Origin: Amphiduros pacificus
Lineage: Eukaryota; Annelida; Polychaeta; Phyllodocida; Hesionidae
DNA length: 64,000 nt
Direction: 5' to 3'
NCBI GenBank assembly: GCA_949316495.1
Contig: OX439005.1
Coordinates: forward strand, 10,036,001 to 10,100,000
The stretch's first letter is position 1, and each line of letters begins with the position of its first letter. Below are positions 47,301 to 57,846 of the stretch, one piece after another. The notes below the pieces were generated by a model. The model saw only the letters and a list, made by a program, of their open reading frames with translations, searched no databases and had not been told where the DNA came from. The translations under genes and the position numbers were made by a program.

Positions 47301-48157
47301 ACTTAATTGCTAGGTATATCAGCTACGTATTGATGTAGACCGACTTGCTAGGCATATCAGCTACGTATTGATGTAGACCGACTTGCTAGGCATATAAGCT
47401 AAGTATTGATGTAGACCGACTTGCTAGGCATATAAGCTAAGTATTGATGTAGACCAACTTGCTAGGCATATAAGCTACGTATTGATGTAGACCGACTTGC
47501 TAGGCATATAAGCTAAGTATTGATGTAGACCGACTTGCTAGGCATATAAGCTACGTATTGATGTAGACCGACTTGCTAGGCATATAAGCTACGTATTGAT
47601 GTAGACCGACTTGCTAGGCATATAAGCTACGTATTGATGTAGACCAACTTGCTAGGCATATAAGCTAAGCATTGATGTAGACCGACTTGCTAGGCATATA
47701 AGCTACGTATTGATGTAGACCGACTTGCTAGGCATATCAGCTACGTATTGATGTAGACCGACTTGCTAGGCATATCAGCTACGTATTGATGTAGACCGAC
47801 TTGCTAGGCATATAAGCTACGTATTGATGTAGACCGAATTGCTAGGCATATCAGCTACGTATTGATGTAGACCGACTTGCTAGGCATATAAGCTACGTAT
47901 TGATGTAGACCGACTTGCTAGGTATATCAGCTACGTATTGATGTAGACCGACTTGCTAGGCATATAAGCTACGTATTGATGTAGACCGAATTGCTAGGCA
48001 TATCAGCTACGTATTGATGTAGACCGACTTGCTAGGCATATAAGCTAGGCATATAAGCTAAGTATTGATGTAGACCGACTTGCTAGGCATATAAGCTAGG
48101 CATATAAGCTAGGCATATAAGCTAGGCATATAAGCTAGGCATATAAGCTAAGCATAG
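47301..48157 (+). repeat. 38-bp minisatellite, ~22 copies, with 13-bp subrepeats
   Basis: Units read CTTGCTAGGCATATAAGCT, ACGTATTGATGTAGACCGA, with variants ATATCAGC and AAGTATTG. At the right end (48031-48060 and 48082-48152) a 13-bp part of the unit, AGGCATATAAGCT, is itself repeated several times. Confidence 0.96.
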
Positions 48158-49059
48158 CAATGCATGATGTCCAAATTAACTTGAATTTGCTTTTTAAAAA
48201 CAAGCTGTTAGACCAAGACAAAGAAAATAAGCGAAGTGAGTGATATCACTGATGTTAATTTTTATGTAGCCTCCATATCAGTGGTAGTGCAGAATAATAT
48301 TGGAACACATAGGGAGCCAAATTCCAATTGGCCCACCAAAGTTGATAAAATTTGGATTAAAAAACATATAATCATATTTTTACCTTGAATACATAGATAA
48401 CGTGTCATATACTGTCGGTTTTGATTTGACTTATTTAGAAGTGATCAATAAAAGTCTACAGTTTTCTGCTCTTTAGGTGTTTTGGTATGTAAATGTTTAA
48501 AACAATACTTAATGCTAAAAGCCAATACTTATACTTATAATTATGTGTAAATTTTTATATCATTGCAAGTTGATGGGATGCTTTGACTGTTGAGATTATG
48601 AAGAGTCAAATAATGACATGAATACTTCTAATGCTATTCTGATACTTTTAATCCCATTGAAATATCATGATGAGTATCCATTTTGAAAGTGTTGAAAGAC
48701 AATGGCAATTCAAGATGACATATGGAACACAGCATTCAGCTCAATTTTAATTGGAGTGGCAGACAGCAAAATCATTATCTGTTTTTTTCACAAGATCTGC
48801 TATACAGAGTAAAACTTCATACATCGATAGTTTTAACCTCTACGTTTAAGGTCTATCGAGTAATATTAACTGATGTTCATTGCTTATCTTATATTCATTT
48901 TATAATAGCTTACAATACAGTTAGAAAGGGCCACGCATTAAGCCTGCAGTTTAACCGAGCTAATGATCAGTCACATGATGACGTTTGATCACGTGAACAA
49001 TCTCGAACACTGGAGGACAACAAGGATTGCTTCACCCTGGAAATCTGAATATTCATGAC
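48158..49059. other. AT-rich intergenic DNA
   Basis: At 48705-48750 a segment recurs from 25630-25690 (dispersed repeat). No gene or array recognised. Confidence 0.4.
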
Positions 49060-49380
49060 CCATGCAACAAGACGATACAGTGAGACCGTGAAATCATGAA
49101 GGTCACAGAGATTTGTGTATTTTAAAGTGATATGTGGTCATGAAACTGTGACATAAACTAGCTATCTCCCTGAACTCAACCTATAATACACCTGCCAGGA
49201 TTATTGTGTTTTGTTGAAACTGCCAAGTACAATGTGGTTCGTAAGGGTGTTAGGCCTGTATCAGTAAATAAACATCATTTACATACAGGCCTCTGTAAGC
49301 CAAATCACACCAGTGTCCCAATCTGAAGGTGCCACGTTGTTAGCAAACCTTTACATTGGGTGTTTACTAGATCATTAATA
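49060..49380 (+). repeat. dispersed repeat shared with 53.5-54.4 kb
   Basis: Two blocks are shared. Block A (GGTCACAGAGATTTGTG through TCATGAAACTGTGACA) matches 54250-54345 and, more weakly, 53510-53560. Block B (GTGTCCCAATCTGAAGGTG through TAGATCA) matches 53958-54022. At 53.5 kb the order is A-B-A, which suggests a ~750-bp repeating unit. Confidence 0.5.
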
Positions 49381-49497
49381 TTATGTAAGGACAAAGAGCT
49401 TGAAAATCTGATTTAATGAAAAAACTATTCGACCAAACACGTTTTCAAACTGGCTTTCGGTGGCTTGTGAGAAATGATATTTCATCAGCCAAACAAT

Positions 49498-49861
49498 GAT
49501 GATGTGTTAGCGTGCTTCCTACCCTAAAATACATGTAGCGTTGTGGTGATGGTGTGTTGGCAGGTTTCCTACCCTCATATACATGTAGCATTGTGGTGAT
49601 GATGCATTGGCGGGTTTCCTACCCTCATATACATGTCGCGTTGTGGTGATGGTGTGTTGGCAGGTTTCCTACCCTCATATACATATAGCATTGTGGTGAT
49701 GATGCATTGGCGGGTTTCCTACCCTCATATACATGTCGCGTTGTGGTGATGGTGTGTTGGCGGGTTTCCTACCCTCATATACATGTCGCGTTGTGGTGAT
49801 GATGCGTTGGCGGATTTCCTACCCTCATATACATGTAGCATTGTGGTGATGGTGTAGTGGA
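49498..49861 (+). repeat. 50-bp minisatellite, ~7 copies
   Basis: Units read GTTGTGGTGATGGTGTG, TTGGCGGGTTTCCTACCC, TCATATACATGTCGC. Alternating variants (GGTGTG/GATGCA; GTCGC/GTAGC) show partial two-unit periodicity of 100 bp between 49540 and 49740. Confidence 0.94.
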
Positions 49862-51214
49862 AGGGCAACGTCAAGGGCATATGTCGTCTATTATAGCCTT
49901 CAGCTTTCATAATTCCGATATACTATCGTTAAGAAAACCTTTACAGGTAAAGACTTTTGCCTCAATGGTGCGAGGCTTTGTCGTGTGATCAAGTATGCTT
50001 GTTGAAATCAAAGAAAAATATTGATTGAGTAGCATTCTACTGTACACTCCCGGCCGGATCTCCATGTAGGTGCTCGTCCAAAAGAGCCATCTATTGGAAC
50101 TATTTCAGACGATAATTAGTGTTAATTATCACCACTACCTGGCAAGTCCAGACATGTGATCTTGGGGGTTGGGGAAGGGGGAGGGGGTGGTGGCCTGATT
50201 GGTCAAGTCTTATATCCCATGTAAACTTCCTGTGTAAACATCCTTTAAAAAATGTCTGATTGGTCAGTATCTACTTCCTATGTAACACAACGCCTGATTG
50301 GTTAGTATCAGATAGCTCATTTGAATTTCTCAAACATGTGCTTTATACACATCGTGGAAAAATAATTTCATTATTTTAAATCATCCAAAGTATAATCAAA
50401 CTTTTTGAGGGGAGACTAGATATAATATACTTCGGCTCAAAGAGTTGGGCTTTGAAAAAATTCTCATGCAAAAGGGATTTTCCAAATAGATCTCCCCAGA
50501 ACACCTGCTTGATTGGTGCATTGGAATTATTCACTAATTTTATTAATTTACAATCTTTCAGATAAAAGTCGTACACTTCATTATTGACAAAAGAAATTGA
50601 CGTAAAATATAAATAAATGCTTTATCACTTTACTGTCAGATTGAGTTTTAATAGGTGTTAAAAAGATGTACGGAGCAATGCTGTGCCTGTGTCAACTGTG
50701 TATAAATGAAACAAGGGGTCACTCACCAAAACGTTTTTAATATTTTTCGATTTTAATAGATAAGAAAAGGTCTTTCAGCATTGTTAAGACATTATATAGC
50801 AGATATTCTCAATTGACCAATAACAATGATTATTTGAAATATAAGTACAAGCCCGTTATAGAAAAAAATGCTTGTTTTCAAGCAGAAGAAATATCTTATA
50901 TTAGATACTAAAGCATCCTATATTAGCTAAGGAAAACAGGGATTGATAAACAAAGATATTCCTGACAAGTTAATGAAATAATTTTCTACAAATATCAAAA
51001 ATCAAGCAGAATAGAAAATCTTCAAAAACTGGAGAGCAGACATGAAAATTAGAGGGGTGGTGGAACGTCCTCAATTTCTATTAAAAACATAATAACACAA
51101 ATCTTTCTAAAGATGATGTAAGGTAATGTGCTCTTGACAAATAATTTCAAAATTTCAAAATATCAAAAAATATTCTTTTCAATAGACAGAAAGCATATTT
51201 ATATATGTTTTTAT
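49862..51214. other. AT-rich intergenic DNA with a G-rich/CCAAT cluster
   Basis: Apart from the G-run and CCAAT cluster (50164-50301), it contains at 50677-50750 a segment shared with 4195-4260. No gene recognised. Confidence 0.4.
50164..50301 (+). promoter_or_regulatory. G-quadruplex-like run followed by three inverted CCAAT boxes
   Basis: Four G-runs of 4-5 bases with 1-2-base loops lie at 50164-50187, a strong G-quadruplex pattern. They are followed by CTGATTGGT at 50195, 50256 and 50294, each holding ATTGG, the reverse of the NF-Y box. This layout is promoter-like, but no gene can be attached to it. Confidence 0.3.
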
Positions 51215-51388
51215 ATGTGTAAATGTGGTGGCCCCCACGAAAAGACAAAAAAAATTGAATGTGAAGAGATTTCGGCGGCAGAGATTGCAGCAAACATATT
51301 AAAAGTTACTGCACCAGCCTGCGAATTTTATGACAAACGCTTTTCTGCAGATCCAACCAGGGGTGATTGTGATTGTTGGTTCCATTAA
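51215..51388 (+). CDS. candidate small Cys-rich protein or last exon, unknown
   Basis: 57 codons from the ATG at 51215 to TAA at 51386; the frame is open further upstream to about 51128 in AT-rich DNA. The reading begins MCKCGGPHEKTKK, continues IECEEISAAEIAANILK, and ends DPTRGDCDCWFH. Six cysteines, including paired CxC motifs at both ends, and a local rise in GC suggest selection for coding. No signal peptide is visible. No clear splice acceptor was found upstream. I do not recognise the family. Confidence 0.25.
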   Translation: MCKCGGPHEKTKKIECEEISAAEIAANILKVTAPACEFYDKRFSADPTRGDCDCWFH

Positions 51389-53400
51389 ATATCAGCTATC
51401 TTTGTCAATCAATTTATCTGTTTTTTTTAAATCAATAATGTCAAATGCAGAAAATGTGATTCCTTAATACGATTAGGTCATATCATATTTTATATAAAAA
51501 AATATTATAATGATTATTTTTGTAAAGGGTGGCGTATTATTCAATTCGCGTGCAGTGTCTTGTCAGGAGCTTGCCACTCAGAGTGGTTCAACATCGTTAT
51601 CCATTGCTGCATTGGGTGTGAATGTATTTGTAAGAACTTAACATTTGTAGAATTTTAATGTAACAAGATGTTCAGTGCTTTGAAAATATATAATATATTG
51701 TTCATTATGCAAAATCTTCTTCATATAAACTATATTCCGTAATTTGATTTGATTTTATATCTTGATTTTAAACATTGTTGTCAAATTAGTAACATCTAGT
51801 TTTAACTTGTAGTTTAGGTCATTTGTGTATATTCAATGGGCAACATTTGCTATTTTTGTATGACTTGTATACTCTATAAAATGGGTCATTTATTTTGTAT
51901 TACAGGATGAGCAATGGTTATAAGAAAATCAAGTTCAAGTTGTGAAATTTTCAAGTAAGTAAGATGCACTGATCTGTTTGTTCTAGATTAGACCAATAGG
52001 AAAATCCTCCATATTTGAGAGATTTGAGAATACCTTGTTTGTTGGCTGGACTCGTGTTATTCCCTGAGGAAAACATATAGGACCTTGTAGGTGCCACACT
52101 GGAGGGCGGATTCTGATTTGTTGATTTTAGATTTATAAAATGTTGAATTTGGGGGGCTTTGTGTTAGGGGCAACGTCATTTACGATTGTAGTTGCTGAAT
52201 TTTGAAAGCACTGACTCCAAGATTGCTGAAAATTGTCTCAAATCCTGACATGTAAGGCCACTGTCGTGCTGTAAAATGCAGAATTTGTTAATTCCCGAAG
52301 TAATGTATCGCAATAGTCGAGGAGCCAAGTTGATAGCCATTATTTATGAAGGGTAAACTTAGAACAGTGTAGAATTTTCACATTATATATAATGATAAGC
52401 CAAAAGCTTCACCCATTCAAGACATGGACTAGTTACCAGGAAATGGTCTTCATAATTGACACGAGTTAAACAACGAATTTCTACTTTTGTTGGTGTAATA
52501 TGATTAGTAAAAATATGGAGACCATGATATGTTATCACATAATCTGATGGCGATTAGCATTTTCAATATTTTCTAATGGTGCCCTCATACTTGTATAAAT
52601 TTACCTTGTGGTTTATTTTTCATAAATATATAAATCAACCTGTATGATATTTACATAATGAATGCAGTTGTGGTGCTATAAGATCAAAGGCGTGAAATTA
52701 CTATCCATTTCCACTGAATGTGTAGATATAAGTTTTAATACTCTACTTTGTAGACGATCCTATAACGTTTCAGAAACGTCCATGTAAGTGATTTCAGCCT
52801 CATACGGCCAATTGATTTCCCTAATGAAAATGAAAACATCAGATAATTCTGGCAAATCACAGTGTTCAAAACACACTAAAAACTCATTCATTTACAGGCC
52901 TATGTGATACATCATTTTGATTTTTAATTGATTTTTCATTGATTTTTCATGTTGATTACAAATCTACTTATGTATGCGTTGATTCCATTTATACAACATT
53001 TGCTCAACGAGGTGATTTAACATTGATGCAACATTTAAAGAAAAATCGGATATTCGTAAACAAGAAGCTGTTGAGTTTTTGCATTAAAAATTAATTCAGA
53101 AAAAAAAATATTTGAGACCAATTAAGATAAGTTTAACAAATATTCGACTAATATGGACATATCGACATATAAAAATTATATAAGCTATGTAGTTTTTGAA
53201 CCATTTCTTTGTTCTCATCTAAGGACTTGCTGAAATAACCAATTTCAATTAAATATATTCACAAATTCCACCCATATGATTGTAGATTTTAATCAGATCA
53301 AAGGATTACTATTCCAGGGTTTCACATAAAGTGTCATGTACACAAACCATTTATTATACTCAATGCTCATAAGTTACATTTCATTTCCAAAACGTACAAA
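51389..53400. other. AT-rich intergenic DNA
   Basis: No array, no recognised element and no convincing open frame. Confidence 0.45.
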
Positions 53401-53499
53401 GCAGGATGATATCTCGTAACCTTCCGGAAAATCGCAGGATGATATCTCGTAACCTTCCGGAAAATCGCAGGATGATATATCGTAACCTTCCGGAAAATC
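53401..53499 (+). repeat. 33-bp triplicate
   Basis: Three units starting GCAGGATGATATCTCG and ending CCTTCCGGAAAATC at 53401, 53434 and 53467, nearly identical. Confidence 0.96.
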
Positions 53500-54360
53500 G
53501 TGTGATTTGACATGAATTTGTTAAATAGATATATGGTCAGGATACTGTGACATATAAAAAAAACACATGCCCAGAATCATTGTAGCATGTTGGCCATTTG
53601 ACAAACACTTTAAAGACAAATAGGCCTTTGAAAGGCAATTCGCATGTACAGTGCATTCTGGGATAGATTTGTAGACATGACAGCGCATACGGTGACTACC
53701 ATTATGTATGCTTTGAATGGAATACATGAATACTATGGCCCAAAACACACCTCAAATAACTAATCAGCTTTGCCATCTTATGAAGAATAGAAAGTTACGG
53801 ATGTAATGAATCGATTGAAATAAAACGAGATGTCAATATACATTTGTAACCACTATAGATCAAGCTTGCACGTCTTCAGATTTCCACAATACATGACAGA
53901 TTTTAACACACCAGGTGGCGTCAGGGCCCACTCGAGCACTGAGAATTAACTCAAATGTCCCAATATGAAGAGCAACATTGTTATGAAACCTTCACCTTGG
54001 AGGTGCTTCCACCAGATCACTGGTCAGCAAAGCAAAGATTGTGCTCAAAGTGTTTAATGGATTTCAACAGAACACTTGAAACTACTTTACGATTGCACGG
54101 AAATCTATGTGAGAGGAATATAACGGAAACTTTTGATCACAAAGGTCAGGTTATAAACATTGATACTGTGTAGAGAGTGTGTAAAAATCTGATGCTGTGA
54201 AAGCGTCAAAACCTGACTCACAGGCTGAGTTGTCTTAAAGCATTCATGAAATCAGAGAGGTCACAGGCAATTTACGGAAGTTTGGGCATGCTCAAATGAT
54301 GTGTGGCAATGAAACTGTGATACAAGCAAGCTATCTCACTAAAATCAAAAATTGTGTGTA
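53500..54360 (+). repeat. dispersed repeat, A-B-A arrangement
   Basis: Block A words (ATATGGTCAGGATACTGTGACA) at about 53530, block B at 53958-54022 and block A again at 54250-54345 match 49060-49380. The 72-codon frame at 53955-54173 lies in block B and is repeat-derived. Confidence 0.5.
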
Positions 54361-55189
54361 ACCAAATATTGGTGTTACATATTGGGCTAAAAAATGTGAA
54401 CCCCAAATACAGTTTTGATTAAACTTGGTGCAACCACTGGCAACTTCACATTATTTCAAATGTGGGAAATTCAAATCATTGAAAAAATAGGTGCACCAAA
54501 CAAATGGTAACTTTGACATCCATGATAAATTATTCAAGATCAACATTACTCAACATCAAGACGGTAACATTAATGTGATCTATGGACAATTCCATTCAGA
54601 TATGTACGTCGTTGAAAATATGTACGTGTGTTTTCAATCAGTCAACAAATCTTTACAAAATGAGACATAATTTATTCTGCACTTACATAATATATTGGCT
54701 AAGAATACTGGCAACAAGCGAGTGGTAATACGGTAGAAGTACGATAGTTGCTGGAGTCGAGTGGGATAGATCCATGGATGCACAATGGGAAATATCAAAC
54801 ATAACGCACACGAGGGATTTGTACATCTAGCCAGGTAATTGGGACGAAGCACTTTCTAGTGTCAGCATTGCTTTATTTTCGATAATTCTACCTCTGATAT
54901 TTCACCACGTGAACTTGGCTGATTAAAATCATTATTCATTCTCCGTGCACAATTGTTATTTCACATGTGATAAATAAACCTTCTTGCGAAATTAATTTGT
55001 TTTATTTTTTGATAATATTGCTAGTCTAACAGTTATTAAATGCTTAGATATATTAAAAACTGTGTAACATGCTATTTTGATTTAGCACCCCTTAATATGT
55101 GTAAACCACCTTGATGCACTGTGTCAAAAAACATCAAAGGTCAAAGAATGACTTTCGTGTGATCGTGATTAAAGAAAATCTCATATGCC
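54361..55189. other. AT-rich intergenic DNA
   Basis: Nothing recognised beyond loose AT-rich sequence. Confidence 0.4.
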
Positions 55190-55460
55190 TCAACGTTCAA
55201 ATTCACTATTTGCAGAGGTCTGTGTCAGCCAACTGCTGCTCGTGACGAAAAGACACGGGTAGCGTGAACCCCTTGAGAAGCCAAAGTGGATTCAGGGGTG
55301 GGAGACCTCTGAACAGTTCTGGGTAGTAAAACAATCTGTACAATTCACGTCATTCACGACGCTCACAACTGATCTGGACGCTAAATGGCGTCATTCTGGG
55401 CGCTCGCAATACATCTGGACATTTAATCGCAGCCAATCTGAGTGGAACCTGAGCGGTGAC
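55190..55460 (-). mobile_element. core-repeat family, copy without an array
   Basis: Read on the minus strand it aligns to 56920-57050 and to the array's far flank at 57822-57840. Shared words: TTGGCTGCGATTTA or TTGGCTGCGATTAA, CAGAATGAC, GTTGTGAGCG, then the core GTTCAGAGGTCTCCCACC, CCTG, then TCCACTTTG. Here the core occurs once (about 55293-55318), while the copy at 57 kb has it 14 times. Confidence 0.65.
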
Positions 55461-55639
55461 GTACGGTGAACAATGGCCAGACTGAAAAAGTTGCTTTCCT
55501 TTATCTTTATAATTCGAATATGATTCCCCCTATTTTAAAGAAAATAACATACTCATCCTTACAAATATAAGAATATATTGATGATGGTTTTAATACGATT
55601 TTGATGCCTTTTGTGAGACATAAAAAATCGTTATATAAT

Positions 55640-55735
55640 AGAGCCCCCCAGATTGGATCAGAATTGAACCCAGATTTCAGGCCAGAACTGTTCAGAGCTC
55701 TCTCACCCGTGATGCTAGCGCTGTTTGTTATGTCA
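55640..55735 (+). repeat. second, fragmentary core-repeat copy
   Basis: CCAGAACTGTTCAGAGCTCT followed by CTCACCCGTGATGC carries the same core as 55293-55318 in the opposite orientation, about 390 bp away. It is single-copy here as well. Confidence 0.5.
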
Positions 55736-55804
55736 CCGTTCAAAGGACTATGCCTTTAATGACGACAAAAGCATATAAGGGTATTTATGGGTCTTTTCAG
55801 TGAG

Positions 55805-55819
55805 TGCCCTCTAGTGGCA
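55805..55819 (-). promoter_or_regulatory. CTCF-like motif in left MITE end
   Basis: The complement reads TGCCACTAGAGGGCA, a full match to the CTCF core CCASYAGRKGGC. Occupancy is not known. Confidence 0.4.
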
Positions 55820-56333
55820 GAGGAGTAAATTACCAAAATACTGTACTTGATGGGAATTGCTAAATTTACGGTGTAAAAAGACATTCCCTATTAAATTAAA
55901 AGCATTAATGACATGAATCAATATCTAAACACTACAATATTTGAACTATAAGGTATGATTACTAGTATATTTCTTTCAAAATAGTATTTTGTTCTCATTT
56001 TCCTTGATGATAATTTTTGATGAGAAATGAAGAAGACATTGTCCATTTAACATTTTGACATGATAAAATAAATTTTGGAGTAATGACATATTACTACGCC
56101 ACCTTTTATGAGTTAAAAAGATATGAAGCTTTCAATACAATCAAAGAAATTCCATTGTGATTTTTAAATAATAAATCAATAATTTTATTACAAAAATGAA
56201 TACCATAAAATGTCATTTAATGACTTAAAAGTTTTAATGAAAAAGGAACTCTTTTTGACAGTTGAGCATTTTCCCATACTTTTTTGAAAATGTTTCATTT
56301 TGGCGAAAAAGAAAGTAGTTCCCTCCGAAAATC

Positions 56334-56348
56334 TGCCACCAGAGGACA
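56334..56348 (+). promoter_or_regulatory. CTCF-like motif in right MITE end
   Basis: TGCCACCAGAGGACA matches the CTCF core except for one G to A change. It points away from the partner at 55805, so the pair is divergent. Confidence 0.3.
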
Positions 56349-56859
56349 CTCACTACCAACACTCATAAATACCCTTAACCTTTCAGAGCTTCTATGATGC
56401 CACTTCAACTATAGAAATGATGTCATGCAAGGAATGTGTTTTCCAAGGCAGTCTATAAATTAGAATCTTATTCAAAAATGGTTTACAGTCACTTGCTGGA
56501 ATAGTAAATAGACATGATGTAAAATTATGTTAAAGATCATTGTTCACTTTCTACACATAATATCAATATTCTACACCAGATCTGAATCATCAAAATCATC
56601 ACAACATTGTCCGAATTTCACTGTGGTTAAGTGTTTTTATCATGATGATTATAAATCATAGTTAATCTGTTTTCAGCAATGTGTGTGCCCTCAAGTCTGG
56701 ATTGTTCCTCGTTATGAAATCTTAAACTGGGGCACATTCCTGTTTTTAAATTGGGCAAAAATATCGTTAAAAATCAGTTCCAGGCGATGATATAATTCTA
56801 AAACTGATGATCATGTTATTTTCTTTACAATTTGGAACTGATAGTTGAGATACTATGAT

Positions 56860-57015
56860 TACAGAAAACAACTTTTTCAATCCAGCCATTGTCCACTGTA
56901 TGGCACTCTTCAGATTTCACTCAAATTGGCTGCGATTTAGTGTTCAGATATGTTGCCAGCGTCCAGAATGACACTATTAAGTGTCCTGCTCTGTTGTGAG
57001 CGTAAAAAATTACGG
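56860..57015 (+). mobile_element. core-repeat family, left part of array-bearing copy
   Basis: ATTGGCTGCGATTTAGTG, GCGTCCAGAATGACA and TGTTGTGAGCGT match 55345-55455 read on the minus strand, and the 29220-29300 segment. The 60-bp array starts at its core. Confidence 0.65.
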
Positions 57016-57846
57016 ACCATTCAGAGCTCTCCCACCTCTGGAATTGTATGGATTGGTTCAGATCTACCGTCCAGCACCATTCAGAGGTCTCTCACCTCTG
57101 GAATTGTATGGAAAGGTTCAGATCTACCGTCCAGCACCATTCAGAGGTCTCTCACCTCTGGAATTGTATGGAAAGGTTCAGATCTACCGTCCAGCACCAT
57201 TCAGAGCTCTCCCACCTCTGGAATTGTATGGAAAGGTTCAGATCTACCGTCCAGCACCATTCAGAGGTCTCTCACCTCTGGAATTGTATGGAAAGGTTCA
57301 GATCTACCGTCCAGCACCATTCAGAGCTCTCCCACCTCTGGAATTGTATGGATAGGTTCAGATCTACCGTCCAGCACCATTCAGAGCTCTCCCACCTCTG
57401 GAATTGTATGGAAAGGTTCAGATCTACCGTCCAGCACCATTCAGAGCTCTCCCACCTCTGGAATTGTATGGATAGGTTCAGATCTACCGTCCAGTACCAT
57501 TCAGAGCTCTCCCACCTCTGGAATTGTATGGAAAGGTTCAGATCTACCGTCCAGCACCATTCAGAGCTCTCCCACCTCTGGAATTGTATGGAAAGGTTCA
57601 GATCTACCGTCCAGCACCATTCAGAGCTCTCCCACCTCTGGAATTGTATGGATAGGTTCAGATCTACCGTCCAGTACCATTCAGAGCTCTCCCACCTTTG
57701 GAATTGTATGGATAGGTTCAGATCTACCGTCCAGCACCATTCAGAACTCTCCCACCTCTGGAATTGTACAGAAAAGTTCAGATCTACCGTCCAGCACCAT
57801 TCAGAGCTCTCCCACCTCTGGAATTGTGACTCCCACTTTGAAGTAA
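56950..57846 (+). CDS. 298-codon repeat-bearing open frame, coding status doubtful
   Basis: The longest open frame in the window. Residues 1-23 (MLPASRMTLLSVLLCCERK...) derive from the dispersed repeat; the rest is 13-14 copies of a 20-residue unit with SPTSGIVWKGSDLPSST as its main part. A second frame (57048-57884, 278 codons, HSELSHLWNCMERFRS units) is also open, and a third for 124 codons. Three open frames are explained by a 60-bp unit lacking stops; they do not show selection for a protein. MTLLSVLLCC is weakly signal-like, but its DNA is repeat sequence. Confidence 0.12.
   Translation: MLPASRMTLLSVLLCCERKKLRTIQSSPTSGIVWIGSDLPSSTIQRSLTSGIVWKGSDLPSSTIQRSLTSGIVWKGSDLPSSTIQSSPTSGIVWKGSDLPSSTIQRSLTSGIVWKGSDLPSSTIQSSPTSGIVWIGSDLPSSTIQSSPTSGIVWKGSDLPSSTIQSSPTSGIVWIGSDLPSSTIQSSPTSGIVWKGSDLPSSTIQSSPTSGIVWKGSDLPSSTIQSSPTSGIVWIGSDLPSSTIQSSPTFGIVWIGSDLPSSTIQNSPTSGIVQKSSDLPSSTIQSSPTSGIVTPTLK
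57016..57828 (+). repeat. 60-bp minisatellite, ~13.5 copies
   Basis: Units read CATTCAGAGCTCTCCCACC, TCTGGAATTGTATGG, AAAGGTTCAGATCTACC, GTCCAGCAC, at exact 60-bp spacing. Variants are few and shared between units (AGGTCTCTC/AGCTCTCCC; GGAAAGG/GGATAGG; CCAGTACC). The array expands the core of the dispersed repeat, whose right flank resumes as TCCCACTTTG after it. Confidence 0.97.

Larger units (their letters stand above)
55778..56375. mobile_element. MITE with long degenerate inverted repeats, TA-flanked
   Basis: Ends are inverted copies: inward both start AGGGTATTTATG, then after a few differences AGTGAGTG(C/T)CCTCT or the like, then (A/G)GTGGCAGA. About 45 bp pair well and weaker pairing continues inward. 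TA flanks both ends, as expected for Tc1/mariner-like insertion, though a two-base duplication is weak proof. No transposase frame. Each end holds a CTCF-like motif (55805-55819 and 56334-56348). Confidence 0.6.

Noticed and set aside
53955-54173. 72-codon frame MSQYEEQHCYETFTLEVLPP...
   Set aside because: Looks protein-like at first, but the DNA matches a dispersed repeat at 49.3 kb where the frame is not kept.
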